Shown: positions 19,912 to 28,051 of the stretch, piece after piece
How the letters are laid out: every line of letters starts with the position of its first letter
How positions within the stretch are numbered: position 1 is the first letter of the stretch
Assembly (NCBI GenBank): GCA_020637555.1
Contig: JACKKF010000003.1
Span: 124,001-188,000, forward strand
DNA from: Rhodobacter sp.
Lineage (GTDB): Bacteria; Pseudomonadota; Alphaproteobacteria; Rhodobacterales; Rhodobacteraceae
Length of the DNA stretch: 64,000 bases
Direction: 5' to 3'
The notes under the pieces: model-generated
What the model saw: the letters and a program-made list of their open reading frames with translations, nothing else
The model's database searches: none
What the model was told of the DNA's origin: nothing
Position numbers and translations under genes: made by a program

Positions 19912-21174
19912 ATGCGCCGAGTCGTGGTGACGGGTCTGGGAATGGTCACACCGCTGGCTTGCGGGGTCGAGGAAACCTGGAAGCGGCTCATTGCCGGGCA
20001 GTCGGGGGCCGGTCCGATCACCCGCTTCGACGCAAGCAATCTGGCGACGACCTATGCGTGCGAGATTCCCTTTGGCGATGGCAGCGACGGGACCTTCAAT
20101 CCGGACGACTGGATGGAACCCAAGGATCGCCGCAAGGTCGACGACTTCATCCTCTACGGGTTGACCGCCGCCGCGCAGGCCGTGGCCGACGCGGGCTGGA
20201 CCCCCGAGGACGAGGAAAGCCGCCTGCGCACCGGCGTGATGATCGGGTCGGGCATCGGTGGTCTGACCTCGATCGCCGAAACCGCGATCCTGATCAAGGA
20301 GCGCGGACCCAAGCGGGTTTCGCCCTTCTTCATCCCCGGAAGCCTGATCAACCTGATTTCCGGTCAGGTCAGCATCCGCTATGGGTTCAAGGGGCCGAAC
20401 CATGCCGTCGTGACCGCCTGTTCGACCGGCGCGCACGCCATCGGCGACGCGGCGCGGCTGATCATGCTGGGCGACGCGGATGTCATGGTCGCGGGCGGGG
20501 CCGAAGCGCCGATCAGCGAAATCGGCATCGCCGGGTTCAATGCCTGCAAGGCCTTGTCCACCAAGCGCGGCGATGACCCGCAAAAGGCCAGCCGGCCCTA
20601 TGATGCCGACCGTGACGGGTTCGTGATGGGCGAGGGCGCCGGGATCGTCGTGCTCGAGGAATACGAACACGCCAAGGCGCGCGGCGCGCGGATCTATGCC
20701 GAGGTTCTGGGCTATGGCCTGTCGGGCGATGCCTATCACATCACCGCGCCGGCCGAGGACGGCGACGGCGGGTTCCGCAGCATGTCGGCGGCGCTGGCGC
20801 GTGCCGGTCTGACACCCGCGGATGTCGATTACATCAACGCGCATGGCACCTCGACCATGGCCGACACGATCGAACTGGGCGCGGTCGAGCGCCTGATGGG
20901 CGATGCGGCGGACAAGGCCACGATGTCCTCGACCAAATCGAGCATCGGGCATCTGCTGGGCGCGGCTGGCGCTGTCGAGGCGATCTTCTGTGTGCTGGCG
21001 ATCCGCGATCAGGTCGCGCCGCCGACCATCAACCTCGACAATCCGGCGGTGGCGCCCAGGCTGGACCTGGCGCCCAATCAGGCGCGGCATCGCAAGATCG
21101 ACGTGGCGTTGTCGAATTCCTTCGGCTTTGGCGGCACGAATGCCAGCCTGGTGTTGGGCAAGGTTCGCGACTGA
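19912..21174 (+). CDS. fabF: 3-oxoacyl-ACP synthase II
   Basis: 420 residues, full-length KAS II. The active-site Cys170 is in VVTACSTGAHAIG, the histidines are in INAHGTSTMADTIE and SSIGHLLGAAGAVEAI, and the C-terminal SFGFGGTNASLVL is intact. It condenses malonyl-ACP with acyl-ACP in chain elongation. The start has GGAGG 6-10 nt upstream. Its stop overlaps the mltG start (TGATG), so the two are translationally coupled. This fabF-mltG order is common in Alphaproteobacteria. Confidence 0.98.
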   Translation: MRRVVVTGLGMVTPLACGVEETWKRLIAGQSGAGPITRFDASNLATTYACEIPFGDGSDGTFNPDDWMEPKDRRKVDDFILYGLTAAAQAVADAGWTPEDEESRLRTGVMIGSGIGGLTSIAETAILIKERGPKRVSPFFIPGSLINLISGQVSIRYGFKGPNHAVVTACSTGAHAIGDAARLIMLGDADVMVAGGAEAPISEIGIAGFNACKALSTKRGDDPQKASRPYDADRDGFVMGEGAGIVVLEEYEHAKARGARIYAEVLGYGLSGDAYHITAPAEDGDGGFRSMSAALARAGLTPADVDYINAHGTSTMADTIELGAVERLMGDAADKATMSSTKSSIGHLLGAAGAVEAIFCVLAIRDQVAPPTINLDNPAVAPRLDLAPNQARHRKIDVALSNSFGFGGTNASLVLGKVRD

Positions 21175-22325
21175 TGTGGAAGCACATCGCCGCCAATGCG
21201 CTGACGCTGCTGATCGTGGCGTTTGTCCTGCTGGGCGGGGTGGTGGCGATGGGCCAGCACGCCTTTACCGCGCCGGGGCCGCTGTCGCAGGCGATCTGTC
21301 TGCGCGTCGAACAGGGCGCGAATTTGCGCGGGGTCGCGCAGTCGCTGAACGAGCAGGGCGCGATTTCCAGCGCGACGCTGTTTCGGGTCGGTGCGCAGTA
21401 TGACGGACGTGACAGTCGCCTGCGCTTCGGCTCGTATCTGGTTCCTGCGGGGGCCTCGATGCATGAGATCCTCGATATCGTGACGCGCGGCGGGGCGTCG
21501 ACCTGTGGCACCGAAGTGGTGCTGCGGATCGGCATCACGCAAAGCGAATACCAGGTGCGCGAACTGGACCCCGCCACCAATCGGTTCGAGGAAACGCTGG
21601 ACCTGCCGCTGGAAACAACCGAGTTCCCGGCCGAATATCAGCGCGTGGCCCAGGCGCCGGACACGCGGTTCCGCATCGCCATCGCCGAAGGCACGACAAG
21701 CTGGCAGATCTGGACCGCCCTGAACGGGGCCGAGTTCCTGACCGGCGATCTGCCCGACGTTCCCGCCGAGGGTGTGCTGGCGCCTGACAGCTACGAGGTT
21801 CGCCGCGGCGCCGATCGTGGGGCGCTGGTGGCGGACATGGAGGCCCGGCAGTCGGCCATCCTGGCGGAGGCATGGGCCAACCGGGCCGAGGGGCTACCCC
21901 TCGCCACGCCGGAAGAGGCCCTGACGCTGGCCTCGATCGTCGAGAAGGAAACCGGTGTGGCCGAAGAGCGCCGCGTGGTCGCGAGCGTGTTCATCAACCG
22001 CCTGCGCGCGCCGATGCGATTGCAGACCGACCCGACGGTGATCTACGGCATCACCCATGGGCAGGGGGCGCTGGGCCGGGGTCTGAGGCGATCCGAGCTG
22101 AACGCGCGCACGCCCTATAACACCTATCAGATCGACGGCCTGCCACCGACGCCCATCGCCAACCCGGGCAGGGCCGCGATCCAGGCTGTTCTGAACCCCG
22201 AGACGACGGATTACCTGTATTTCGTTGCCGACGGCACCGGCGGGCATGTGTTCTCGAGCACCTTGGCCGAACACAATGCCAACGTCGCCCGCTGGCGGCA
22301 GATCGAGGCCGGACAGGATAACTGA
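21174..22325 (+). CDS. mltG: Endolytic murein transglycosylase
   Basis: 383 residues. It has an N-terminal transmembrane segment (ALTLLIVAFVLLGGVVAMG), a LysM-like region (GANLRGVAQSLNEQGAIS), and the YceG/MltG catalytic block with LASIVEKETGV (catalytic Glu), LQTDPTVIYGI and YNTYQIDGLPPTPIANPG. It is an inner-membrane enzyme that cleaves nascent glycan strands and sets their length. It is coupled to fabF by a 1-nt overlap. A near-perfect 27-bp inverted repeat starts 2 nt after its stop codon and could stabilise or end the transcript. Confidence 0.95.
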   Translation: MWKHIAANALTLLIVAFVLLGGVVAMGQHAFTAPGPLSQAICLRVEQGANLRGVAQSLNEQGAISSATLFRVGAQYDGRDSRLRFGSYLVPAGASMHEILDIVTRGGASTCGTEVVLRIGITQSEYQVRELDPATNRFEETLDLPLETTEFPAEYQRVAQAPDTRFRIAIAEGTTSWQIWTALNGAEFLTGDLPDVPAEGVLAPDSYEVRRGADRGALVADMEARQSAILAEAWANRAEGLPLATPEEALTLASIVEKETGVAEERRVVASVFINRLRAPMRLQTDPTVIYGITHGQGALGRGLRRSELNARTPYNTYQIDGLPPTPIANPGRAAIQAVLNPETTDYLYFVADGTGGHVFSSTLAEHNANVARWRQIEAGQDN

Positions 22326-22326
22326 T

Positions 22327-22414
22327 GCCCGGCCTTGGTGCCGCGATCCAGGCGTTATCATCCTGTTTGGCCAGAGCCGTGATGATGGCCTGGATTGCGG
22401 CACCAAGGCCGGGC
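22327..22414. repeat. 88-nt imperfect palindrome after mltG
   Basis: The 27-nt arm at 22327-22353 is matched by its reverse complement at 22388-22414 with one mismatch. A second short stem, ATCATC (22357-22362) with GATGAT (22381-22386), extends it, leaving an 18-nt loop. No U-tract follows. It may be a transcript-end stem-loop, a REP-like element or a miniature inverted-repeat element. The rest of the gap up to 22788 holds only a promoter candidate. Confidence 0.85.
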
Positions 22415-22662
22415 GCAGACCTCGGCCTTTGACCGCAGGGTCTGTTCGAGGGTGACGATGAACGCTGCGGATTTGGCGCGCGTATTGCCTTGATTGCGTG
22501 CCGATTGATGGCAGTGACTGGCGATGGCTCGAAAGGTGCGAGGCCCTGAGAGGACCGCCGGCAGTCCAAAGGGGATGGCCCGAGGTCAGGGATCTTCGAG
22601 CCTTTGCCGAGAAACCACGCGAATTTTAGTTGAATCGCGAATGCAACCTATGATGGAAAAAC

Positions 22663-22691
22663 TTGACTTTGCGCACGCCATGATGTAAGGC
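22663..22691 (+). promoter_or_regulatory. Putative promoter of the GTA cluster
   Basis: TTGACT (22663-22668) with a 17-nt spacer to TAAGGC (22686-22691). The -35 is good and the -10 is weak, as might be expected for a promoter that needs an activator. In R. capsulatus GTA transcription requires GafA (known biology). It lies about 98 nt before the first GTA gene. Confidence 0.4.
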
Positions 22692-22788
22692 TTTCTGCAC
22701 GCTGGAAGAATTGGGCAAGCGGTTCGGGTCTCTCCCGGGCCGCTTTTCCTTTTGGATCGCACGGGGCAGCGAAACAGCGGGCACACGC

Positions 22789-23136
22789 ATGAAGAAACGG
22801 AACCCCGGAACCGGGGAGGACGCGCTGCGGCATCTGGTGCCGCAAGCGGAACGGCAATTGGCCGCCTACGGCGCAGAGCTGGACGCGGTGATCGAGGACA
22901 TCAGGGCCGGGAAATTCGGATCGTCGCGGGAACTGGCGACGGTCGTTTCGGCGTTGCGCAAGGCATTGGAGGCCGTGTTCAGTGAGCGTGCAAAACTTGA
23001 AAAGATCGTCGAACAATCCGGACGCGGGCGCGCCGGAGAGATGGATCTCGCCGCAGCCCGCGCCGAGGTCCGACGCCGAATGGATCGCCTGCGCGCCTCG
23101 TTCGGAGCGGGAACTTTTCCTGAAGAGCCTGAGTAG
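22789..23136 (+). CDS. GTA small terminase (gp1)
   Basis: 115 residues from the ATG at 22789; a TTG-initiated extension to 22711 is less likely. It is charged and largely helical (QAERQLAAYGAELDAVIEDIRAG and ARAEVRRRMDRLRASFGA). Position and size match orfg1 of the R. capsulatus GTA, shown to be the small terminase that works with TerL in packaging host DNA. Recognition rests on synteny more than on residues. Its last ~155 nt overlap the terL frame. Confidence 0.75.
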   Translation: MKKRNPGTGEDALRHLVPQAERQLAAYGAELDAVIEDIRAGKFGSSRELATVVSALRKALEAVFSERAKLEKIVEQSGRGRAGEMDLAAARAEVRRRMDRLRASFGAGTFPEEPE

Positions 23137-24406
23137 AAATGCGCTGCTGGCGCTGCCCTGGCTGTTCGATTTCTGGGCCCTGCCACACCAGCGGGCGCCC
23201 GACGGGGCGTGGCGAAACTGGGTCTGCATGGGGGGACGCGGAGCGGGCAAGACGCGCGCGGGCGCGGAATGGGTGCGCGCCCAGGTCGAGGGCGCGCGGC
23301 CGGACACGCCCGGGCGTGCGCGGCGCGTGGCCCTGGTGGGCGAGACCTATGACCAGGTGCGCGAGGTCATGATCTTCGGCGACAGCGGCGTTCTGGCCTG
23401 CTGTCCCCCCGACCGCCGCCCGCAATGGGAGGCGACGCGCCGTCGTCTGGTCTGGCCGAATGGTGCCGTTGCGCAGGCTTTTTCGGCGCAGGAACCCGAA
23501 GCCCTGCGCGGGCCCCAGTTCGACGCCGCCTGGGCCGATGAACTGGGCAAGTGGAAAAAGGCGCAAGACGCCTGGGACATGATGCAATTCGCGCTGCGCC
23601 TGGGCGACGATCCCCGCTGCGTGGTGACGACCACGCCGCGCAATCAGGGCCTGCTGAAGGATCTGCTGGCCCGCGACACGACCGTGGTGACGCAAGCGCC
23701 AACCCATGCGAACAAGGCCTGGCTCGCGGCCTCGTTCCTGGCCGAGGTCGAAGCGCGCTATGGCGGCACGCGGCTGGGTCGGCAAGAGCTGGAGGGGCTC
23801 TTGCTGGATGACGCCGAGGGCACGCTGTTCCCGCAGGCGCTGATCGAAGGGTGCCGGATCGAGACGGCCCCAGCCTTTGACCGTGTGGTGGTGGGGTTGG
23901 ATCCCGCGGTGACGGGAAAGGCCGGGTCCGATCTGTGCGGCATTGTCGTGGTCGGCGCCGTGACCGAGGGGCCGCCGACAGACTGGCGCGCCGTGGTGCT
24001 GGAGGATGCCAGCGTCAAGGCCGCCAGCCCGGGCGACTGGGCGCGCGCCGCCTTGGCGGCCATGGAGCGCCACGGCGCCGAGCGTTTGATCGCCGAGGTC
24101 AATCAGGGTGGCGATCTGGTGGCCGAGGTCCTGCGGCAGGTCGATCCGCTGGTTCCGGTGACGACGGTTCATGCGACGCGCGGCAAGGTGGCGCGGGCGG
24201 AACCCGTGGCGGCGCTGTATGAACAGGGGCGGGTGCGGCATCTGCGCGGCCTTCAGCCGCTTGAGGAGCAGATGGCCCAGATGACCGCGCAAGGGTTCCG
24301 TGGCCCCGGCAGTCCCGACCGGCTGGACGCGCTGGTCTGGGCCGTGCATGCGTTGATTCTGGAGCCGGCGGCGCATTGGCGAAGGCCCCGGGTGCGGGTG
24401 TTGTGA
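22982..24406 (+). CDS. GTA large terminase (gp2)
   Basis: 474 residues from a GTG at 22982 that has GGAGG nine nt upstream; family-like sequence begins near residue 50 (SRNALLALPWLFDFWALP), so a later non-ATG start is possible. Walker A is CMGGRGAGKT (~82-91), with Walker B-like FDAAWADELGKW and the coupling motif VVTTTPRN. The C-terminal RNase H-like nuclease domain starts VVGLDPAVTG with its metal-binding Asp. It pumps and cuts about 4 kb of host DNA into GTA heads. It is the second gene of a complete GTA cluster and overlaps gp1 by 155 nt. An intrinsic terminator follows at once. Confidence 0.95.
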   Translation: MSVQNLKRSSNNPDAGAPERWISPQPAPRSDAEWIACAPRSERELFLKSLSRNALLALPWLFDFWALPHQRAPDGAWRNWVCMGGRGAGKTRAGAEWVRAQVEGARPDTPGRARRVALVGETYDQVREVMIFGDSGVLACCPPDRRPQWEATRRRLVWPNGAVAQAFSAQEPEALRGPQFDAAWADELGKWKKAQDAWDMMQFALRLGDDPRCVVTTTPRNQGLLKDLLARDTTVVTQAPTHANKAWLAASFLAEVEARYGGTRLGRQELEGLLLDDAEGTLFPQALIEGCRIETAPAFDRVVVGLDPAVTGKAGSDLCGIVVVGAVTEGPPTDWRAVVLEDASVKAASPGDWARAALAAMERHGAERLIAEVNQGGDLVAEVLRQVDPLVPVTTVHATRGKVARAEPVAALYEQGRVRHLRGLQPLEEQMAQMTAQGFRGPGSPDRLDALVWAVHALILEPAAHWRRPRVRVL

Positions 24407-24409
24407 CAT

Positions 24410-24432
24410 GGGGGGCGCTTGCCCCCCTTTTT
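24410..24432 (+). terminator. Intrinsic terminator/attenuator inside the GTA cluster
   Basis: GGGGGGC (24410-24416), GCTT loop, GCCCCCC (24421-24427), then TTTTT (24428-24432). It starts 4 nt after the terL stop codon, between the terminase genes and the capsid/tail genes. The gap to the portal gene is 164 nt. Confidence 0.8.
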
Positions 24433-24570
24433 CATTTCGGCCTGTTGCGCCGGTCCCGCACGCACCGCGCGCTGACTCCTCCGTTTCTTAGTGACTCGCT
24501 GCGATAACCCGCTTCAAGGCCGAGGCATCCGCGGTCCAGCCCGGGTGCAGCGCGACAAGGAGGCAGAGGC

Positions 24571-25770
24571 ATGTTCGATTTTCTTCGCAAGCCCGTGGCG
24601 GTGCCCGAGGCAAAGGCCTCGGCCGTGGGGCCCTTGACGGCGGGTGGTGTGGGCCGGATGGCCGCGGTGCAGTCCGCAACCTCGCAACCGCGCTGGACCG
24701 CGCGCGACACGGTTTCGCTGACCCGGGCCGGGTTTCTGGGCAATCCCGTGGGCTTCCGCGTGGTGCGGCTGATCTCGGAAGCGGCCGCGGCGCTGCCCCT
24801 GGTCCTGCAGGATGGCGAACGCCGGTATGACGCGCATCCGCTGCTGGCGCTCATCCGCCGCCCGAACCCGGCGCAGGGCCGGGCCGAATTCCTGGAGGCG
24901 GTCTATGCGCAGCTTCTGCTGTCGGGCAACGCCTATGTCGAGGCCGTCGCGGCCGAGGCCGGCGGCGCCCCGGTCGAGTTGCATGTGTTGCGTTCGGACC
25001 GGATGGCGGTGGTTCCAGGCGCCGATGGCTGGCCTGCGGCTTATGACTATGCGGTCAGTGGGCGCAAGCATCGCTTCGTGATGGGTGAGGGGCCGGCGCC
25101 CATCTGCCATGTCCGCGCCTATCACCCACTGGATGACCATTACGGCCTGTCGCCGATCGAGGCGGCGGCAACGGCGGTCGATGTGCACAACAGCGCATCG
25201 CGCTGGTCCAAGGCACTGCTGGACAACGCCGCGCGTCCTTCGGGTGCCATCGTGTTCAAGGGGGCGGACGGGCAGGGCGGCATGTCGAACGAGCAGTTCG
25301 AACGCCTGCAGGCCGAGATGGAGATGCACCACCAGGGCGCGCGTAACGCCGGTCGGCCGATGCTGCTGGAGGGGGGGCTGGATTGGAAACCCATGGGGTT
25401 CAGCCCCTCGGACATGGAATTTCACAAGACCAAGGAAGCCGCCGCGCGCGAGATCGCGCTGGCTTACGGGGTGCCGCCGATGATGCTGGGCATTCCGGGC
25501 GACGCGACCTATGCGAACTACCAGGAGGCCAACCGCGCCTTTTACAGGCTGACGGTGTTGCCGCTGGCGGCCAAGGTGGCGGATTCGCTGTCGCACTGGC
25601 TGTCCGGGTTCGTTGGCGAGGACCTGACGCTGAAACCCGATCTCGACCAGGTTTCGGCCCTGGCGGTCGAACGGGATGCGCATTGGCGTCGCGTGGCCGA
25701 CGCCGCGTTCCTGACCGAGGCAGAGAAGCGCGCCCTTCTGGGCCTGCCTCCCCGGACCGATGACGCATGA
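24571..25770 (+). CDS. GTA portal protein (gp3)
   Basis: 399 residues, HK97-type portal. Family features include GFRVVRLISEAAAALPLVL near the N-terminus, HPLLALIRRPNP, the conserved YVEAVA...LHVLRSDRM segment, and YGVPPMMLGIPGDATYANYQEANRAFYRLTVLPL in the C-terminal third. It forms the dodecameric ring at one head vertex through which DNA passes. AAGGAGG precedes the ATG. It overlaps the next gene by 4 nt (ATGA). It restarts the cluster after a 164-nt gap with a terminator, so an internal promoter or readthrough control is possible. Confidence 0.95.
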   Translation: MFDFLRKPVAVPEAKASAVGPLTAGGVGRMAAVQSATSQPRWTARDTVSLTRAGFLGNPVGFRVVRLISEAAAALPLVLQDGERRYDAHPLLALIRRPNPAQGRAEFLEAVYAQLLLSGNAYVEAVAAEAGGAPVELHVLRSDRMAVVPGADGWPAAYDYAVSGRKHRFVMGEGPAPICHVRAYHPLDDHYGLSPIEAAATAVDVHNSASRWSKALLDNAARPSGAIVFKGADGQGGMSNEQFERLQAEMEMHHQGARNAGRPMLLEGGLDWKPMGFSPSDMEFHKTKEAAAREIALAYGVPPMMLGIPGDATYANYQEANRAFYRLTVLPLAAKVADSLSHWLSGFVGEDLTLKPDLDQVSALAVERDAHWRRVADAAFLTEAEKRALLGLPPRTDDA

Positions 25771-26015
25771 GTGCGCAACGCAAGGCAACGGTCGGCGGCT
25801 CGCGGTTTCTCTATGACAGCTTCGACCTGGCGCAGGCCCGGATCGATGCGCAGGAGCGGATCGACGACGAGCGGCGCGCCGGTCTGGAATACCGGCTGGG
25901 CAAGATCGAGGAGGCGCTGGAGCGGCTGGAAAAGCGGCTCTGGCTGGCGGTCTACGGGGTGGCCTCGGGGGTGGTGGTGCATGGTGCGCTGGCCCTGGTG
26001 GCGGCGCGGATCTGA
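25767..26015 (+). CDS. GTA gp3.5-type small membrane-anchored protein
   Basis: 82 residues. A charged helical region with coiled-coil character (ARIDAQERIDDERRAGLEYRLGKIEEALERLEKRL) is followed by one C-terminal hydrophobic segment (WLAVYGVASGVVVHGALALVAARI). Its place between portal and prohead protease, and its ATGA overlap with the portal gene, match the small orfg3.5 found in Rhodobacterales GTA clusters. The function is not known; the helix plus anchor layout would suit a membrane assembly site or scaffold role (inference). Confidence 0.75.
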   Translation: MSAQRKATVGGSRFLYDSFDLAQARIDAQERIDDERRAGLEYRLGKIEEALERLEKRLWLAVYGVASGVVVHGALALVAARI

Positions 26016-26024
26016 GGAGGCGTC

Positions 26025-26558
26025 ATGCAGGGACTTGAGACGAAATTCCACCAGCCGGGCACGGTGGCGATGGATACGGGGTCGGTGATCCGGGGCTACG
26101 CGTCGGTCTTTGGGGTGCTGGATCAGGGCGGCGACATGGTGATGCCGGGCGCCTATGCGGCCTCGCTCGGGCGGATCAAGGCCGCGGGCGGCAAGGTGCG
26201 GATGCTGTGGCAGCACGATCAGGGCCAGCCTATCGGCGTGTGGGACGAGGTGGTGGAAGACGCGCACGGGCTGCGTGTCACCGGGCGTCTGCTGACCGAG
26301 GTCGAGAAGGGACGCGAGGCGGCGGCCCTGATGGCCGCGGGCGCGGTGGACGGGCTGTCCATCGGCTATCGCACCATCAAGGCGGAAAAGCTGCCGTCTG
26401 GCGGGCGGAGGCTGATCGAGCTGGAGCTGTGGGAAGTGTCGCTTGTGACATTCCCGATGCTGCCTGTCGCGCGCGTTGCGGCCAAGGCGGCCGCGCCCGG
26501 GCTGATCGGCACCTTTGCCCAGGGGATCGAGGCCGCGCGGCGCGCTCTCAAGGGGTGA
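26025..26558 (+). CDS. GTA prohead protease (gp4)
   Basis: 177 residues of HK97 prohead-protease type. The N-terminal GSVIRGYASVFGVLDQGGDMVMPGAY is characteristic. The catalytic histidine lies in MLWQHDQGQPIG and the serine in AVDGLSIGYRTI, with ELWEVSLVTFPMLP downstream. It cleaves the N-terminal scaffold domain from the capsid protein during head maturation. GAGG precedes the ATG. It stands between gp3.5 and the capsid gene, 9 nt after the former. Confidence 0.95.
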   Translation: MQGLETKFHQPGTVAMDTGSVIRGYASVFGVLDQGGDMVMPGAYAASLGRIKAAGGKVRMLWQHDQGQPIGVWDEVVEDAHGLRVTGRLLTEVEKGREAAALMAAGAVDGLSIGYRTIKAEKLPSGGRRLIELELWEVSLVTFPMLPVARVAAKAAAPGLIGTFAQGIEAARRALKG

Positions 26559-26664
26559 CGCCCACGGCAGGCTGAAGAACGGCGCGCCCCCGTCGGGGGT
26601 GTGCGGTGGGGGCGGGTGCCCGGTGAGGAACCCGCGGATTGGCAACCATGAAAGGATGGATGCG

Positions 26665-27873
26665 ATGAGCAGCGAAGTTCCGGGCCAAGGCCGGGAAACG
26701 GGCGCGACGCGGGAGCCGGTCGGCGAGGCGGCGCAACTGAAGACGGCGCTGGATGGGTTCGTGACCGAGATCAAGACCTTCCGCGCCGATGTGATGAGCA
26801 ATCTGAAAGAACAGGACGAGCGACTGACCATGCTGGACCGCAAATTCTCGACCAAGACCGCCCGCCCCGTGCTGGCGCAATCCGACGCGGGCGAGGGCCT
26901 GCACCTGAAGGCGTTTGACGCCTATCTGCGTTCGGGCGACGACGACGCGCTGCGCGGCCTGGTGCTGGAGGGCAAGGGCCTGAACACCGCCGTCAATTCC
27001 GAGGGCGGCTATCTGGTCGATCCGCAGACCTCGGATCGCATCCAGGGCGTGCTGACCTCGGCCGCGTCGATCCGCGCCATCGCCAGCGTCGTGCAGGTCG
27101 AGGCGGGGTCCTTCGACGTGCTGGTGGACCATGGCGACGTGGGCTCGGGCTGGGCGACGGAGTCGAGCACGCTGACCGAGACGGGCACGGCGGCGATCGA
27201 CCGCATCTCGATCAAGCTGCACGAGCTGAGCGCGATGCCCAAGGCCTCGCAACGGTTGCTGGAAGACAGCGCCTTTGATGTCGAGGGCTGGCTGGCCGAG
27301 CGCATCGCGCTGAAATTCGCCCGCGCCGAGGCCTCGTCCTTCATCTCGGGCGACGGCGTGGACAAGCCGCGCGGGTTCCTGGACCACACCATCGTTGCCG
27401 ACGGCACCGAAATCTGGGGTGAGCTGGGCTATGTGCCGACGGGCGCGGCGGGTGATTTCAGCGCCACCAATCCGGCCGATGCCATCGTCGATCTGGTCTA
27501 TGCGCTGGAAGCCGGCTATCGCGCCAACGCGAGTTTCGTGATGAATTCGAAAACTGCGGGCGCCGTGCGCAAGATGAAGGACGTGGACGGCCGCTTCCTG
27601 TGGTCGGACGGCCTGGCGGCGGGGGAACCCGCGCGTCTGATGGGCTATCCCGTGCTGATCGCCGAGGACATGCCCGACATCGCCGCCGATGCCCATGCCA
27701 TCGCCTTCGGCGATTTCCACGCGGGCTATACCGTGGCCGAGCGCCCCGATCTGCGGGTGTTGCGCGATCCCTTCAGCGCCAAGCCCCATGTGTTGTTCTA
27801 CGCGACCAAGCGCGTGGGCGGCGACGTGACCGATTTCAACGCGATCAAGCTGCTGAAGTTCGCGGCCTCGTAA
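26665..27873 (+). CDS. GTA major capsid protein (gp5)
   Basis: 402 residues from the ATG at 26665, chosen for AAAGGA 8 nt upstream; ATG 26656 is possible. It is an HK97-fold capsid protein. Residues ~20-100 form the helical delta/scaffold domain (FVTEIKTFRADVMSNLKEQDERL), followed by the mature N-arm near LNTAVNSEGGYLVDPQ. Later landmarks are ATESSTLTETGTAAIDRISIKLHELSAMPKASQRLLEDS and the C-terminal DFNAIKLLKF. It builds the small GTA head. A strong hairpin follows 16 nt after the stop and may protect this highly translated message. Confidence 0.95.
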   Translation: MSSEVPGQGRETGATREPVGEAAQLKTALDGFVTEIKTFRADVMSNLKEQDERLTMLDRKFSTKTARPVLAQSDAGEGLHLKAFDAYLRSGDDDALRGLVLEGKGLNTAVNSEGGYLVDPQTSDRIQGVLTSAASIRAIASVVQVEAGSFDVLVDHGDVGSGWATESSTLTETGTAAIDRISIKLHELSAMPKASQRLLEDSAFDVEGWLAERIALKFARAEASSFISGDGVDKPRGFLDHTIVADGTEIWGELGYVPTGAAGDFSATNPADAIVDLVYALEAGYRANASFVMNSKTAGAVRKMKDVDGRFLWSDGLAAGEPARLMGYPVLIAEDMPDIAADAHAIAFGDFHAGYTVAERPDLRVLRDPFSAKPHVLFYATKRVGGDVTDFNAIKLLKFAAS

Positions 27874-27888
27874 TCGGCGCGGGTCGAG

Positions 27889-27922
27889 ATTGGGGCGACC
27901 CCACGGGCGGGGTCGTTCCAAT
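27889..27922 (+). other. Intercistronic stem-loop after the capsid gene
   Basis: ATTGG-x-GCGACCCC pairs with GGGGTCGT-x-CCAAT across a 6-7 nt loop, giving a 13-bp interrupted stem. No U-tract follows and the GTA genes continue 130 nt later. The 178-nt gap holds no gene. The likely role is mRNA stabilisation or partial termination that raises capsid mRNA relative to downstream messages. Confidence 0.6.
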
Positions 27923-28051
27923 GGCGGCGCAGGCGCGCTGGGCGGGCCAGAAGGGTCCAACGCCCCGCACCGTCCGGCTGCTCCCCTCCGTGCGAGCGGT
28001 GTCGGGGGCGCGTCTGCGCCGGTTTTCTGCCGGGGACAACAGGAGGCGAGC

